Source of the DNA: an uncultured Glaciecola sp.
Lineage (GTDB): Bacteria; Pseudomonadota; Gammaproteobacteria; Enterobacterales; Alteromonadaceae
DNA: 64,000 nt
Assembly: GCA_947496235.1 (NCBI GenBank)
Contig: CANMCE010000003.1
Coordinates: 1-64,000 of the forward strand
Direction of reading: 5' to 3'
In this document: positions 1 to 9,699 of the stretch, one piece after another
Layout: each line of letters starts with the position of its first letter
Numbering within the stretch: position 1 is the stretch's first letter
Program-made: the position numbers and the translations under genes
Notes under the pieces: model-generated
Told to the model about the DNA's origin: nothing
Seen by the model: the letters and a program-made list of their open reading frames with translations, nothing else
The model's database searches: none

Positions 1-101
1 AGAATTTAGCTCAAATATAAACTGACACTGGCACCCTAAAATTCGGGTAACTGTCAGATCAAGTCTGAGCTACTACATGTAATTAATTAAGCTATAAGAT
101 G

Positions 102-2447
102 CTAGTTGAAGCTCAAACCTTTATCGGCATCTACTATAACCCCTTCTTTCAAATAAAGTTTTAGCTTTGCAATAAACGCTTCCTCTATACCTTTCAAATT
201 ATTATTTTTTAAATTTTCAGAATACGCCCTATGGTATTTTACTAAATCGGTTACAACGGCTTTGTGATAGCTGGTAACATCAAAACTCTCAAAATTATAA
301 CGGGATTTAAATAGTTCACTTAACTTATCGCCGTCTAAAATTGAAATTGCCGAACCATGGGCTGCTCGGACTTGCTTCTTAGGCACAAATAGTGACGGTA
401 ATTCATGCACATCTGAAAGGAAATCAAATTCATTGCATCTGGCTTGCAAGATCGAGAAAAAGACGTCTTTTGTATACACTCTCCTTTGAAATACTGAGAT
501 TTTAGCTGAAATATTGCCCAATAACTCTAATACATTTAGCGCTGCACCTTCCGCAAAAACAATTTCTTTTGCTTGTTTATATATAGCAAGCTGCTCTATT
601 AACGCTAAATTTTCAGGGTAAACTATTTTGAATCCTAAGCGTTTGAACATTTGCTCCAAATAGAGCTCTCCTGCATACGCACCTCTAAGTAAGTAATTAA
701 CTCTACTCACATAAATTTTTTCATCGCTTTTTGGTATATTGTTTAAATTTGCGCGTCGCTCACATGACAGAAGAAAGTCTTTATACTCTTTAGATATTGG
801 CTGACGCGACCTAAAAAAACTTTGTTGCCTACTTACATAGAGTTGCTTTACCTTAAATGGATGCTTTTGTATTAACACATCCTTTTTCTTAATCCCCAAA
901 TAGTCGAGTGTCTCGTAGAAATGAGGAGGCAAAGTGTGCTTTCTTATTTTTAAAAATTGAATATATCGCTGTGGTTGAAAAATAACTTTGGCATTCGGGA
1001 CTTGTTCTTTTAACTCATGAAACGAAGATAAGCGATGAATAGATTCGGCTAAATAGTGTCCGAAATTATTAAAGATCGGACCACCGTAAAAAAATACACC
1101 TTCTTTTGCATTCTGACATTCAGGAAAAGAATTAATAAATTCAATATCAGATACAATTTGGGGCGTTAAACTTTTAGAACGCGTATTTTCACACCTTAAT
1201 TGATAGGCAAAATCAGGTATATTCTTTCCTTTTAATCCACCAACTACCCGTCCGGGATTTGAACCTTTCGCTTGGGGCACCAGCGTAATATTAAAAAGTT
1301 TAACCGCTCCGTCTATTGATGCAGGCCTTTTATCGAGCTTATTCCGTCTCTTGAAGTTTACCACCATAGCTCTACACCAGTCCCCAAAATAAATTACGGG
1401 CAATAGCATTTTCTGTAGTTCTGTTAGTTGAGAATACAAGGGGCTATAGCTAGAATTTTGCCGAATGATATTCACTATTCTAAAAAAAAGAAAAGGTTTC
1501 TCATTATAAATAGACTCTAATATTGATTTAACTTGGCCTTCTTTTAATCCTTGTTTTTTGTAGGTCTTAGAATATAGAGATTCCCCCATTTTGCTAATCA
1601 ACTTCCATTCTGTTTCACTTAAAAGGCAGTCGTATTTGGTATAACCTCGTTGTATCTGGTCTGTATATGAGGCCAAATCTTCGTCCGATAAAAGTCTATA
1701 ATCAGTAGAATGTTCACTTTTTCGCTGTAAAAATTGATCAAGTTCTTGCTGTATTGCCGTAATATCAAATCCATTTAAATAACGTTTTATTTCTAGGGAT
1801 TCAAACGAATAAGAAATATTTATTTGTTGTTTCTCAAGCTTAATTTTGCCATTTAATTTCAATACTGATAAGACATCTTCTACTATATTGCCAGGCTCAT
1901 TATAACTTTTGTATAAAAAAGTAAATAATTTAAAGTTCCCTTTCCTCTCTTTGAGTTGTAAAAATTTGTCCCATTGTGAAAAGTCTAAAATTTTCCTAAC
2001 GTTAAGTTTTTCAGTATTGGAATGCCGCTTAACAGATTGATTATAAATAGAAAGCTGGAACTCTACAGGATTTCGTATAAATCCGATAATTTCCACTTCG
2101 GGAATAAATTCAATTATTGAATCCATGATTCTAAAAAAGGATTCAGAACTCAGAAACAGAGTATGAAATGCATCATTTGTTCGGAAGTTTTTAACTACTT
2201 TGTTTAATTTTCTAATGTCTAATTCTAATCTGCCATTTGAATCGTTTTTACAAATGGCTCTAGCATTTCCCGAACTAATTTTATTTTTATCAAATGGGTG
2301 TTTGGGATATAAAACACCATTTTTTTCCAATAAATTTCTATTCTCATTAAAGAAAAACTGAATAGCAGAACTACCTGTCTTAGGAGGCCCTACATGTATC
2401 ACAATTCTTTTGTTCAATTCATCAACACTCAATATTATAAAAGGCAT
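102..2447 (-). CDS. Sulfotransferase-GT61 glycosyltransferase fusion protein
   Basis: This 781-residue protein appears to join two enzymes. Residues 19-30 (VGPPKTGSSAIQ) form a PAPS-binding loop like that of carbohydrate sulfotransferases, and that domain runs to about residue 300. From about residue 450 the sequence matches the DUF563/GT61 family: GGPIFNNFGHYLAES, then a VSR motif, then EGAALN near residue 634, the usual acid-rich end of the GT61 active site. It is the last gene of the minus-strand capsule operon, after galU, so it probably adds and sulfates a sugar of the exported polysaccharide; this is inference. The ATG at 2447 lies inside a hairpin with no clear ribosome site, so a downstream TTG (2429 or 2414) could be the true start. 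No signal peptide is visible, so it is probably cytoplasmic. Substrate unknown. Confidence 0.75.
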   Translation of the reverse strand: MPFIILSVDELNKRIVIHVGPPKTGSSAIQFFFNENRNLLEKNGVLYPKHPFDKNKISSGNARAICKNDSNGRLELDIRKLNKVVKNFRTNDAFHTLFLSSESFFRIMDSIIEFIPEVEIIGFIRNPVEFQLSIYNQSVKRHSNTEKLNVRKILDFSQWDKFLQLKERKGNFKLFTFLYKSYNEPGNIVEDVLSVLKLNGKIKLEKQQINISYSFESLEIKRYLNGFDITAIQQELDQFLQRKSEHSTDYRLLSDEDLASYTDQIQRGYTKYDCLLSETEWKLISKMGESLYSKTYKKQGLKEGQVKSILESIYNEKPFLFFRIVNIIRQNSSYSPLYSQLTELQKMLLPVIYFGDWCRAMVVNFKRRNKLDKRPASIDGAVKLFNITLVPQAKGSNPGRVVGGLKGKNIPDFAYQLRCENTRSKSLTPQIVSDIEFINSFPECQNAKEGVFFYGGPIFNNFGHYLAESIHRLSSFHELKEQVPNAKVIFQPQRYIQFLKIRKHTLPPHFYETLDYLGIKKKDVLIQKHPFKVKQLYVSRQQSFFRSRQPISKEYKDFLLSCERRANLNNIPKSDEKIYVSRVNYLLRGAYAGELYLEQMFKRLGFKIVYPENLALIEQLAIYKQAKEIVFAEGAALNVLELLGNISAKISVFQRRVYTKDVFFSILQARCNEFDFLSDVHELPSLFVPKKQVRAAHGSAISILDGDKLSELFKSRYNFESFDVTSYHKAVVTDLVKYHRAYSENLKNNNLKGIEEAFIAKLKLYLKEGVIVDADKGLSFN

Positions 2448-2470
2448 GTTAACTGAATTAACATGCCTTT
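2440..2470 (-). terminator. Perfect 13-bp hairpin after galU
   Basis: AAAGGCATGTTAA (2440-2452) and TTAACATGCCTTT (2458-2470) pair perfectly around the loop CTGAA. Read on the minus strand the stem is followed by TTTTATAATATT, a fair Rho-independent tail for galU, whose stop codon is 25 bp upstream. The hairpin also holds the first ATG of the sulfotransferase-GT61 gene, so it may both attenuate transcription and mask that start. Confidence 0.65.
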
Positions 2471-2494
2471 TTTAGATTTAGCCTTGTTAAAAAA

Positions 2495-3388
2495 CTATTT
2501 AAGAAGTTCTTTCACGTGCTGTTTAAATTCTTTACCAAGGTCAGGATGTCTTAACGCGTACTCCACGTTGGCTAGCATATAGCCCAATTTGGAACCGCAA
2601 TCATGACTTTTACCTTTCATATAATAAGCATCAACTTGCTCATGTTCCATAAGAGTGTCAATTGCGTCGGTGAGCTGAATTTCTCCGCCAGCGCCAGGAG
2701 GCGTCTTTTTCAATAAATCCCAAATTTTTTCTGAAAGCACATAACGACCAACAACGGCTAAATCAGATGGAGCTTCTTCTAGCGCGGGCTTTTCAACCAT
2801 TTTATAAATTTTTGCTGATTCGCCCGGTACAAGAGCCTTCCCTTCCAAATCTACAACACCAAATTTGGTTATATCTTCTTGAGGTACTTGTTCAACCATT
2901 ACTTGACTAACACGAGTAGTGTTAAATCTAGCAACCATATCAGCTAAGTTATCCTTTTTTGGGTTAGATTTAAAACTGTCGATAATAACGTCAGGTAACA
3001 CTACGGCAAATGGACTATCACCTACAAGCGGCAACGCACACAAGATGGCATGCCCTAGACCACTTGCCACCCCTTGTCTAACATGCATGATTGTCACATC
3101 TTTTGGACAAATTTGCTGGACTTCTTCTAATAATTGACGTTTTACCCGCTTCTCTAGAGTAGCTTCCAACTCAAACGACGTATCAAAATGGTTTTCTATA
3201 CTATTTTTACTAGCATGAGTCACCAATATAATCTCTTTAAGCCCCGCTTCAACACACTCTTGAACAACATATTGAATTAAAGGCCTATCAACAACCGGAA
3301 GCATTTCCTTTGGAATAGCTTTAGTCGCAGGTAACATTCTCGTCCCCAAGCCCGCTACGGGTATAACGGCTTTTTTTACTTGACTCAT
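2495..3388 (-). CDS. galU: UTP--glucose-1-phosphate uridylyltransferase
   Basis: GalU makes UDP-glucose from glucose-1-phosphate and UTP in the cytoplasm. The protein is 297 residues, the usual length for bacterial GalU. It opens with the nucleotide-binding loop [20 protein letters not shown] near residues 10-29. It also carries VVLPDVIID for metal binding and VEKPA and GEIQLTDAI, which are typical of the family. The start lies 7 bp downstream of the ugd stop, so the two genes are almost certainly co-transcribed. Together they give UDP-glucose and then UDP-glucuronate for the capsule genes upstream in the same operon. A strong hairpin follows the stop codon. This is a confident assignment. 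Confidence 0.96.
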   Translation of the reverse strand: MSQVKKAVIPVAGLGTRMLPATKAIPKEMLPVVDRPLIQYVVQECVEAGLKEIILVTHASKNSIENHFDTSFELEATLEKRVKRQLLEEVQQICPKDVTIMHVRQGVASGLGHAILCALPLVGDSPFAVVLPDVIIDSFKSNPKKDNLADMVARFNTTRVSQVMVEQVPQEDITKFGVVDLEGKALVPGESAKIYKMVEKPALEEAPSDLAVVGRYVLSEKIWDLLKKTPPGAGGEIQLTDAIDTLMEHEQVDAYYMKGKSHDCGSKLGYMLANVEYALRHPDLGKEFKQHVKELLK

Positions 3389-3395
3389 TTTTTTT

Positions 3396-4745
3396 TCATC
3401 CTTCGTTTCTTTTTACTGATAATCCTCGACCTATTGCGTAGTATTGCAATCCATATTCCAACATTCGCTCAGGCTCATATAAATTTCGTCCATCAAAAAT
3501 CACAGAGTCGTTCAAATTATCTTTTAAATATTCAAAATCTGGCGCTCGAAACGCTTGCCACTCGGTACATATAGCTAAGCAATCGGCTCCTTTCAGCGTT
3601 GCTTCTTTTGTCCCCATTAATGCAAGGTCATCCCTATTCCCATAGATTCGCTGTGTTTCTTCCATTGCTTCAGGATCATAAGCCTGTACCTTAGCGCCAG
3701 CAGCCCAGAGTTTTTCCATTAAGACGCGGCTAGAAGCTTCTCGCATATCGTCTGTATTAGGTTTAAAAGATAACCCCCAAAGAGCAACCGTTTTTCCTTG
3801 TAGACTCCCACAGTAGTGATTGCTCATGTACCCAAATAGCTTTTCTTTTTGACTATAGTTTACCGATTCAACAGACTCTAGAAGTTTTGCTTGATAACCA
3901 ACTCCATTTGCACTACGAATGAGCGCTTGCACATCTTTAGGGAAACAAGATCCACCATAACCACATCCTGGATAGATAAATTGATACCCTATTCTCGGAT
4001 CTGACCCTATTCCTCGACGCACATTTTCTACATCTGCACCAAATTGTTCGGCTAAATTCGCAATCTCATTCATAAAGCTAATTTTTGTGGCTAACATACA
4101 GTTTGCCGCATATTTTGTAAGTTCCGCACTTTTAACATCCATCACAATAATCTTGTCGTGATTTCGATTAAAAGGTGCGTAGAGTTCTCTAAGTTTCTTT
4201 TCCGAACTCTTACTTACGGTTCCTAAAATAATTCGATCAGGTCGCATACAATCATTAACCGCAGCTCCTTCTTTCAAAAACTCTGGATTTGAAACAACGT
4301 CGAATTCTACACTTTTCCCTAACTTACTTTGAACTTCTTCAACTTTCGCTTTTACTTTATCCGCAGTACCAACTGGGACTGTTGATTTATTGATAATAAT
4401 TTTCTTACTTTGCATATGTTCAGCTATTGAGCTAGCAACAGCTAAAACATATTTTAAATCAGCTGAACCATCTTCATCTGGAGGCGTCCCTACAGCGATA
4501 AATATAAGTTCCCCATGCTGAATTGCCTCTTCTGCATTTGTCGTGTAAACAATGCGTCCTGCTTCAAAGTTGGAAGTAACTAAAGGCGTTAATCCGGGCT
4601 CATAAATAGGAATTTGACCTTTCTTAAGATTTTCTACTTTTTTCTCATCTACATCTACACAATAAACTTCGTGTCCTACTTCAGCCAAAACTGCAGCTTG
4701 CACAAGCCCTACATACCCTATTCCAAATACAGTTACTTTCATCAA
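3396..4745 (-). CDS. ugd: UDP-glucose 6-dehydrogenase
   Basis: Ugd oxidises UDP-glucose twice with NAD+ to give UDP-glucuronate. The 449-residue protein has the N-terminal Rossmann motif [10 protein letters not shown], the VGTPP segment, the conserved NPEFLKEG and the catalytic cysteine in [14 protein letters not shown]-type context near residue 260, followed by the C-terminal UDP-binding domain ([13 protein letters not shown]). Length and motifs match the UDP-glucose/GDP-mannose dehydrogenase family throughout. It sits directly before galU, and 70 bp separate it from the upstream glycosyltransferase gene. The product, UDP-GlcA, is also the substrate of the epimerase encoded at 47.1-48.1 kb. 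The start is the ATG at 4745. Confidence 0.96.
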   Translation of the reverse strand: MMKVTVFGIGYVGLVQAAVLAEVGHEVYCVDVDEKKVENLKKGQIPIYEPGLTPLVTSNFEAGRIVYTTNAEEAIQHGELIFIAVGTPPDEDGSADLKYVLAVASSIAEHMQSKKIIINKSTVPVGTADKVKAKVEEVQSKLGKSVEFDVVSNPEFLKEGAAVNDCMRPDRIILGTVSKSSEKKLRELYAPFNRNHDKIIVMDVKSAELTKYAANCMLATKISFMNEIANLAEQFGADVENVRRGIGSDPRIGYQFIYPGCGYGGSCFPKDVQALIRSANGVGYQAKLLESVESVNYSQKEKLFGYMSNHYCGSLQGKTVALWGLSFKPNTDDMREASSRVLMEKLWAAGAKVQAYDPEAMEETQRIYGNRDDLALMGTKEATLKGADCLAICTEWQAFRAPDFEYLKDNLNDSVIFDGRNLYEPERMLEYGLQYYAIGRGLSVKRNEG

Positions 4746-4815
4746 ATATCCTTACTAAAACCTGTGTTTATTCTATATCAGCAGTTGCAAATGCATGATA
4801 ATAATAATTTAAATT

Positions 4816-6585
4816 TCAATTAATTTGTGGGGTGTTCAACTCTTCTGTTGATTTCAAAGAAAAGTTTTCACGTTTTAACGTCAAAAACCTATGATAACTT
4901 AAATCATGTTGAATATGGTCTTTCCACTGTTCTTGCAAAAATGCTAATTCATGCAAAAAACGAGCCCTCTTTTCCTTTGTTACATCCAATCCTCTTGACA
5001 CTGACTCATGATGATAAAACTCAACATCAGCACAATACAGATTCCTAAATCCAAGTTGGTTCACTTTGAGGCAAAAATCAACGTCGTTGAATGCAATCGC
5101 CAAGTCTTTTTCATTAAATCCACCCGCTTCATTAAAAATCGACTTTTCAACTAATAAGCAGGCGGCTGTCACTGCTAAAAAGTTATGGGATGCAACTAGT
5201 CTTTTGAGATAGCCCGCATGATATCGGGGAAAATATTTGTGGGCATGCCCTGCACCTCCGCCATAACCAAGAACAACCCCAGCATGTTGAACACGACCAT
5301 CACCATATAATAATTTAGCACCAACACAACCGATATCAGATCTCAATGATTGCCCTAGCATCAAATCTAACCAATTCGACTGAATGATCTCTACATCATT
5401 ATTAATAAAAGCAATTACGTCACCTCTAGCATGATTAACGGCAAAATTATTAATTGCTGAAAAATTAAAGGGATAAGGATACTGTAATAATGTGACACTT
5501 TCATTTTGTGCTAATCGTTCAAAGCTTTTTATACTCTGAGGATCATCAGAATTATTATCGACTAATAAAATTTCGTAATTTTTGTATGATGTTTTAGTTA
5601 AGATAGAGTTTATACAATTTTCAACTAATTCATGATGGTTCTTAGTTGGTATAATAATGCTGACAAGTTTTTGCCCATTAACCGGCCAAGAAATGTTATT
5701 TACTGCTGCATCTTTTTCGTAACTTACATTTGCACCGATTTCAGTTAAATACCTTCCAATCTTAGATAGTATTTGTTTAAGTAATTTATTTTCTTGCTTA
5801 TGGTTAACCAGGACATAGCTAATATGCTGAACTTTAATATTTGGCATTTTTAACCAAGCAATTGCCATTAACTCGGCAATTGATTCTATGCTTTTTTCTA
5901 CTATCAAATCCTTAAATATCTCGACTTTATTTAGCAATACTCCGCTGTTTATATAGGCTGTTGTTAGTTGAAGATCTGGGTTCCAATCTGGAAACAAACT
6001 AGGATTTGAACGAGTATGTTTTTCTACTTGATCTGTATCGCAGTAGGCAATATCTATTGACTGTTCAGTGCGAAGAAAAACTTGCACACTTTTTTCGTAC
6101 AATTGATCTCCTGCATTTATCAATAATAAAGGACGTTTTAAGTCTTTAGAATTTTCCGAGAAGTAGCTTTGAAAATTTTTAATAGTGTAGACGTTTGATA
6201 AACCAAAATTATTCTCATTTTGGTCAATAAAATAGACTCTTCGAACAATTGAAGAATTTTGAAACTCAATTATTGATGCTAGGGTATTATTAATATCAGT
6301 TGCAGAACTTGGAAATATCAAGATATCCAATTGATCAAATTTTTGTTCGTTAACATCAAGCATGGTTTCAATTTCAACACTCTGATGATATAGAATATTT
6401 TGATAATATTGCATTAACTTTTCTTTTGACGGAAACCCATAAAATAGGCCAGCTTTTTGCAGGGTTCGAGTGTAGAAGTGTGTTAGTGCTTCGTTCTGTT
6501 TTAACCAGTTTCGTGTAGATTGAGGTAGAATTCCAATAAAATATTTTAAAGCAATTACTATGACCTTTTTACATCGTCTTAGCAT
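4816..6585 (-). CDS. GT2 family glycosyltransferase with long N-terminal region
   Basis: A 589-residue protein whose C-terminal half (about 304-560) is a GT-A fold family 2 glycosyltransferase: LVSIIIPTKNHHELVENC, the donor motif LLVDNNSDD, FINNDVEI near residue 396 as the DxD-like metal site, GGFNEKDLAIAFNDVDFCLKV near 502 as the acceptor/ED-like motif, and the GDGRVQHAGVVLG segment typical of O-antigen rhamnosyltransferase-like enzymes. The first 300 residues resemble a degenerate GT-like domain but contain no motif that I can name. It is the third GT gene of the capsule operon. No membrane segments are evident apart from a weak hydrophobic N-terminus. Donor and linkage cannot be read from the sequence. 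Confidence 0.85.
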   Translation of the reverse strand: MLRRCKKVIVIALKYFIGILPQSTRNWLKQNEALTHFYTRTLQKAGLFYGFPSKEKLMQYYQNILYHQSVEIETMLDVNEQKFDQLDILIFPSSATDINNTLASIIEFQNSSIVRRVYFIDQNENNFGLSNVYTIKNFQSYFSENSKDLKRPLLLINAGDQLYEKSVQVFLRTEQSIDIAYCDTDQVEKHTRSNPSLFPDWNPDLQLTTAYINSGVLLNKVEIFKDLIVEKSIESIAELMAIAWLKMPNIKVQHISYVLVNHKQENKLLKQILSKIGRYLTEIGANVSYEKDAAVNNISWPVNGQKLVSIIIPTKNHHELVENCINSILTKTSYKNYEILLVDNNSDDPQSIKSFERLAQNESVTLLQYPYPFNFSAINNFAVNHARGDVIAFINNDVEIIQSNWLDLMLGQSLRSDIGCVGAKLLYGDGRVQHAGVVLGYGGGAGHAHKYFPRYHAGYLKRLVASHNFLAVTAACLLVEKSIFNEAGGFNEKDLAIAFNDVDFCLKVNQLGFRNLYCADVEFYHHESVSRGLDVTKEKRARFLHELAFLQEQWKDHIQHDLSYHRFLTLKRENFSLKSTEELNTPQIN

Positions 6586-6648
6586 AGGGTGCGTACTTGT
6601 TGAGTTTTAGAGTTAGTGAACATATTTTTATTCATTTTACAGCAAAGA

Positions 6649-7509
6649 TTACTCTTTTTTTGAACTGCTGTTGTTTAAAACACCATCAAATACACCTTTT
6701 ACCATGAATTTGAAACGTTTAATTTTTTGATCTTCAAAAAACACATTAATAAAAAACCTAAGCGGCATAAAACCTAAATTGCGTAATTTCCAATATAAGG
6801 GCACATAGTCTCTTCTACACAATAATAGAATATTTCTAAATTGATAATAAAGTCTTACAGGAGATCCAACCTTATAGGTTATACCTACAAATTTCTTTCT
6901 GGCATCACCTAACTTGTGTTGCATCAACACTCGCTCAGCAATGCCAACATTATACCCGTGTTGTTTCGCCCGCCAACACCATTCATGATCAACCCCATCA
7001 ATGAAAAGTGATTCGTCTTTCATGCCTATTATTTCAAGCTTATCAAGTCTTATCATCATTCCTGAAGATATAATTTGAGTTACCACTAATAATTCATCAA
7101 GAGAATAAACTTCGCGTTGCAATTTTGGACGTAATTGCTTATTCGTAAAAGAGCAGACCACTCTTGGACCAATTGCCACTAGTGGTATTTTTTGTTTTTC
7201 AGAAGCTATCAATAACGAAGAAATTCGAAACACGAAATCTTCTGGAATTGTACTATCTTGGTCTAATAGAACAGCAAATGTGAACCCATCTTGTAGTAAT
7301 TTACTAAGTCCACGATTATGGGCGCAAGCGACACCTATATTATCAGCATAATGTAGGTATGAAGCTTTTGATAAGTCAAAAGCACTTTCATGATTTTCTT
7401 TCGAATTATCAACAATAACAAGCCCATCAACTTGCCTCTGGATTGTTTCAACTAGTTTGCAAGTTTCGCTCAGTTCGGGGTTGTATAAGACTATAACAGC
7501 TCCAATCAA
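6649..7509 (-). CDS. GT2 glycosyltransferase, rhamnosyltransferase-like
   Basis: A 286-residue enzyme that begins directly with the family 2 core (GAVIVLYNPELSETCKLVETI) and continues with VIVDNS, NIGVACAHNRGL, LLDQDSTIP (DxD-like metal site) and FIDGVDHEWCWRAKQHGYN. This order matches the WbbL/RfbF type of rhamnosyltransferase-like GT2. The start is a TTG whose last bases overlap the TGA of the preceding GT gene (TTGA, 4 bp), which points to translational coupling. It acts in the cytoplasm on a lipid-linked or growing glycan. The sugar specificity is inference from overall resemblance only, because no dTDP-rhamnose genes are in the window. Confidence 0.85.
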   Translation of the reverse strand: MIGAVIVLYNPELSETCKLVETIQRQVDGLVIVDNSKENHESAFDLSKASYLHYADNIGVACAHNRGLSKLLQDGFTFAVLLDQDSTIPEDFVFRISSLLIASEKQKIPLVAIGPRVVCSFTNKQLRPKLQREVYSLDELLVVTQIISSGMMIRLDKLEIIGMKDESLFIDGVDHEWCWRAKQHGYNVGIAERVLMQHKLGDARKKFVGITYKVGSPVRLYYQFRNILLLCRRDYVPLYWKLRNLGFMPLRFFINVFFEDQKIKRFKFMVKGVFDGVLNNSSSKKE

Positions 7510-8408
7510 AACCGTTTCGACCGTTTTTTAATGATAAACCTATCTAATTTATACATGATTTTGATTATTTTCGAAGGCAACATACGAATAAATAATATGA
7601 TCAATGCGTGAGTCAAATTAACAAAATTCAGTTTTTTCAACCTTTTCATGGCATACCGACGTGCCGAGAACTCATTAATTGATTTAGAAAATCCGCGTCT
7701 TTTATAGAAATCATTAACTCTTCTGAACTGTAATAAAACTTCTTTTAAATTTGCGAATTTATAACCTGCAGCGCACAGATCTACCCAAAAAAAATAATCT
7801 TGCGTATTCATATAGTTTTCTTTATAACGAAAGCCTGCTCTGATTATTGAGGCACGAAATCCAACGGTTGGATGATTAATAGGGCAGCGTCTGGGCAAAA
7901 TAGAGACAATTTTCAAGTGAGACTTTGGCATAATCCTCTTGCCAACAATTTTCCCTGATTCGTTTATTTCAACTAAAGATGTACCAAGTATGTCTATATT
8001 TGGGTGTTGTTCAAAAAATCTAACTTGTTTCTCAATTCTATCCCCCATAGAAATGTCATCTGCATCCATTCTAAAAAAATATTTTACCCATGGATATAAA
8101 TGAAAAACTTGGTCAAATATATAGTTCATGCAAGTGCTTAAACCCGAATTATTTTCATTTTCAATTAGTTGAATTTTAGAATGTAAATCAATTTTTTCAA
8201 TTAAACTTTGTCTTAATGTTTCATCAATTGGGCCATCGAAGATGATTACAAATACAAACTTTGTGTAACTTTGCTCTACAATGCTGTCAATAGCTTGTAA
8301 AATCCAAAGGAAGTTATCCCTGTTATGGATAGCCATCCCTATTAAAGCCTCTGGCTTACTATCCTCTTCAAATGTATATTCTTTTAATGTCTTAAAACCA
8401 GTTCTCAA
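7506..8408 (-). CDS. GT2 family glycosyltransferase
   Basis: A 300-residue family 2 glycosyltransferase. Its core opens with EALIGMAIHNRDNFLWILQA near residue 19, then FVIIFDGP, NSGLSTCMNYIFD, and the metal-binding FFRMDADDISMGDRIEKQ with the DxD motif. A basic C-terminus with a short hydrophobic stretch (LTHALIILFIRMLPSKII) may hold it at the membrane. The start is a TTG with only a distant GGA, so it could begin slightly differently. It overlaps the next GT gene by 4 bp. A 103-bp gap with no recognisable feature separates it from the KpsE-like gene upstream. Acceptor and donor unknown. Confidence 0.85.
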   Translation of the reverse strand: MRTGFKTLKEYTFEEDSKPEALIGMAIHNRDNFLWILQAIDSIVEQSYTKFVFVIIFDGPIDETLRQSLIEKIDLHSKIQLIENENNSGLSTCMNYIFDQVFHLYPWVKYFFRMDADDISMGDRIEKQVRFFEQHPNIDILGTSLVEINESGKIVGKRIMPKSHLKIVSILPRRCPINHPTVGFRASIIRAGFRYKENYMNTQDYFFWVDLCAAGYKFANLKEVLLQFRRVNDFYKRRGFSKSINEFSARRYAMKRLKKLNFVNLTHALIILFIRMLPSKIIKIMYKLDRFIIKKRSKRF

Positions 8409-8511
8409 GTTGTTTTATTTCCAATTATTTTACTCAAATACAAAGCGCCGAAGAATAACAAAATCCATAAAAAAAGTATTTATATAATTAATTCTCTTCA
8501 TAGATTCTTGT

Positions 8512-9699
8512 TTATTGGTGCAATTCCTTAATAGTTGCAATTACAATTTTACCTAAAAAGTAAAACATTATATTGAGTAATAAAAAGAGGCTAACATTAT
8601 AAAATACTTTTGGATAACTAGATTTTTCTGGATAGGTTGCTTGTTGTACTGTCATTAAAAATTTAATTTGTCTATAAGCTTCTATTCTAGCTTTTTCTAA
8701 CGATACTTGAGATGAAGTATAGGCAGCTAAAGCTAGCTCAAGATCAATCTTAAAATCCGTAAATTTTGCCATAACTTCACTTACACTAGACCCATTCTTT
8801 TGATAAATACTTACATCATTGTTTGACTCATATTCACTGAGTCTAGATCTCTCCGTTTCTAATTGCTCTAATAAGCTATCAAGCTCTGACTGAGCTTGAA
8901 TTACCGAAGGAGCATTTTCACTCATACTGGTTTTCAAAAGTCTTAGTTGTGTTCTTTTTTCAGCAATTTGAGATTCAATTCCGTAGGCAATTTGTTGGAT
9001 TGCCATACCTTCTGCCTCAGGATCTAATAACCCGTACTGTTGCTGAAAATTGAGTAGGTTTGCCTTAGCTAACTTCAGCCTTTTATCAATCTTCTCATTT
9101 TCTTCTCGAATGAATTTCAACTGATTTTCAGCAAGTCTATGACTTATCTCATTAATATACCATTCGGAACGCTCTACTATTTTGGCTGCCAACAAGCGAG
9201 CAAATTCAGCTGTAAAAGCTTGAACACTTAAGGTTATCACTTGGGATTTTTCATCGATTTCAACACTTACATGATTTCTGTAATAATCTAATAGGGTTTC
9301 AACAGTACTATTATTTTCTAAACGACTGAAAAAATCATACTCAGAATTTGAATAATGTTCAGATAACTTCGTCTCTGACTCTAAATACGTCAACATGTCA
9401 TTAGAATGAATAAATTTTGCTATTAATTCGGTGTCTAAACTCGGTGCTGAGCCACCGAAGCCTGTTAAAACCGCCATAGCAGGATCTAAAGTGCTAGAAG
9501 AATCAGGTTCTTTTACAAAAACTAATGCAATACTTTCATACCTATCTGACGAGATAGCTATTTGATAAAAAGAATACATGACAAAAGGGAAAACAACTAA
9601 CGCTAAAAATGTATGCTTTCCTAAAAAAGCTCTAAAACGCGAAAAGGCAATGAGGATCTTATTTGAGTTGGAATTTTCTTTTTTTGGTAGTGTACTCAT
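8512..9699 (-). CDS. kpsE: KpsE-like capsule export inner-membrane protein (PCP)
   Basis: A 395-residue polysaccharide co-polymerase of the KpsE/BexC/CtrB type, which links the ABC transporter to the outer-membrane exporter. One membrane segment lies near residues 32-52 (FLALVVFPFVMYSFYQIA) and one near 362-388. Between them is a periplasmic domain with a long coiled coil (about 185-290). DPAMAVLTGFGG near 72 and the PEKSSYPK stretch before the second membrane segment are typical of the family. It overlaps the ATPase gene by 4 bp in the order permease, ATPase, KpsE. The symbol follows family resemblance; this is not an E. coli-like kps locus. Confidence 0.87.
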   Translation of the reverse strand: MSTLPKKENSNSNKILIAFSRFRAFLGKHTFLALVVFPFVMYSFYQIAISSDRYESIALVFVKEPDSSSTLDPAMAVLTGFGGSAPSLDTELIAKFIHSNDMLTYLESETKLSEHYSNSEYDFFSRLENNSTVETLLDYYRNHVSVEIDEKSQVITLSVQAFTAEFARLLAAKIVERSEWYINEISHRLAENQLKFIREENEKIDKRLKLAKANLLNFQQQYGLLDPEAEGMAIQQIAYGIESQIAEKRTQLRLLKTSMSENAPSVIQAQSELDSLLEQLETERSRLSEYESNNDVSIYQKNGSSVSEVMAKFTDFKIDLELALAAYTSSQVSLEKARIEAYRQIKFLMTVQQATYPEKSSYPKVFYNVSLFLLLNIMFYFLGKIVIATIKELHQ

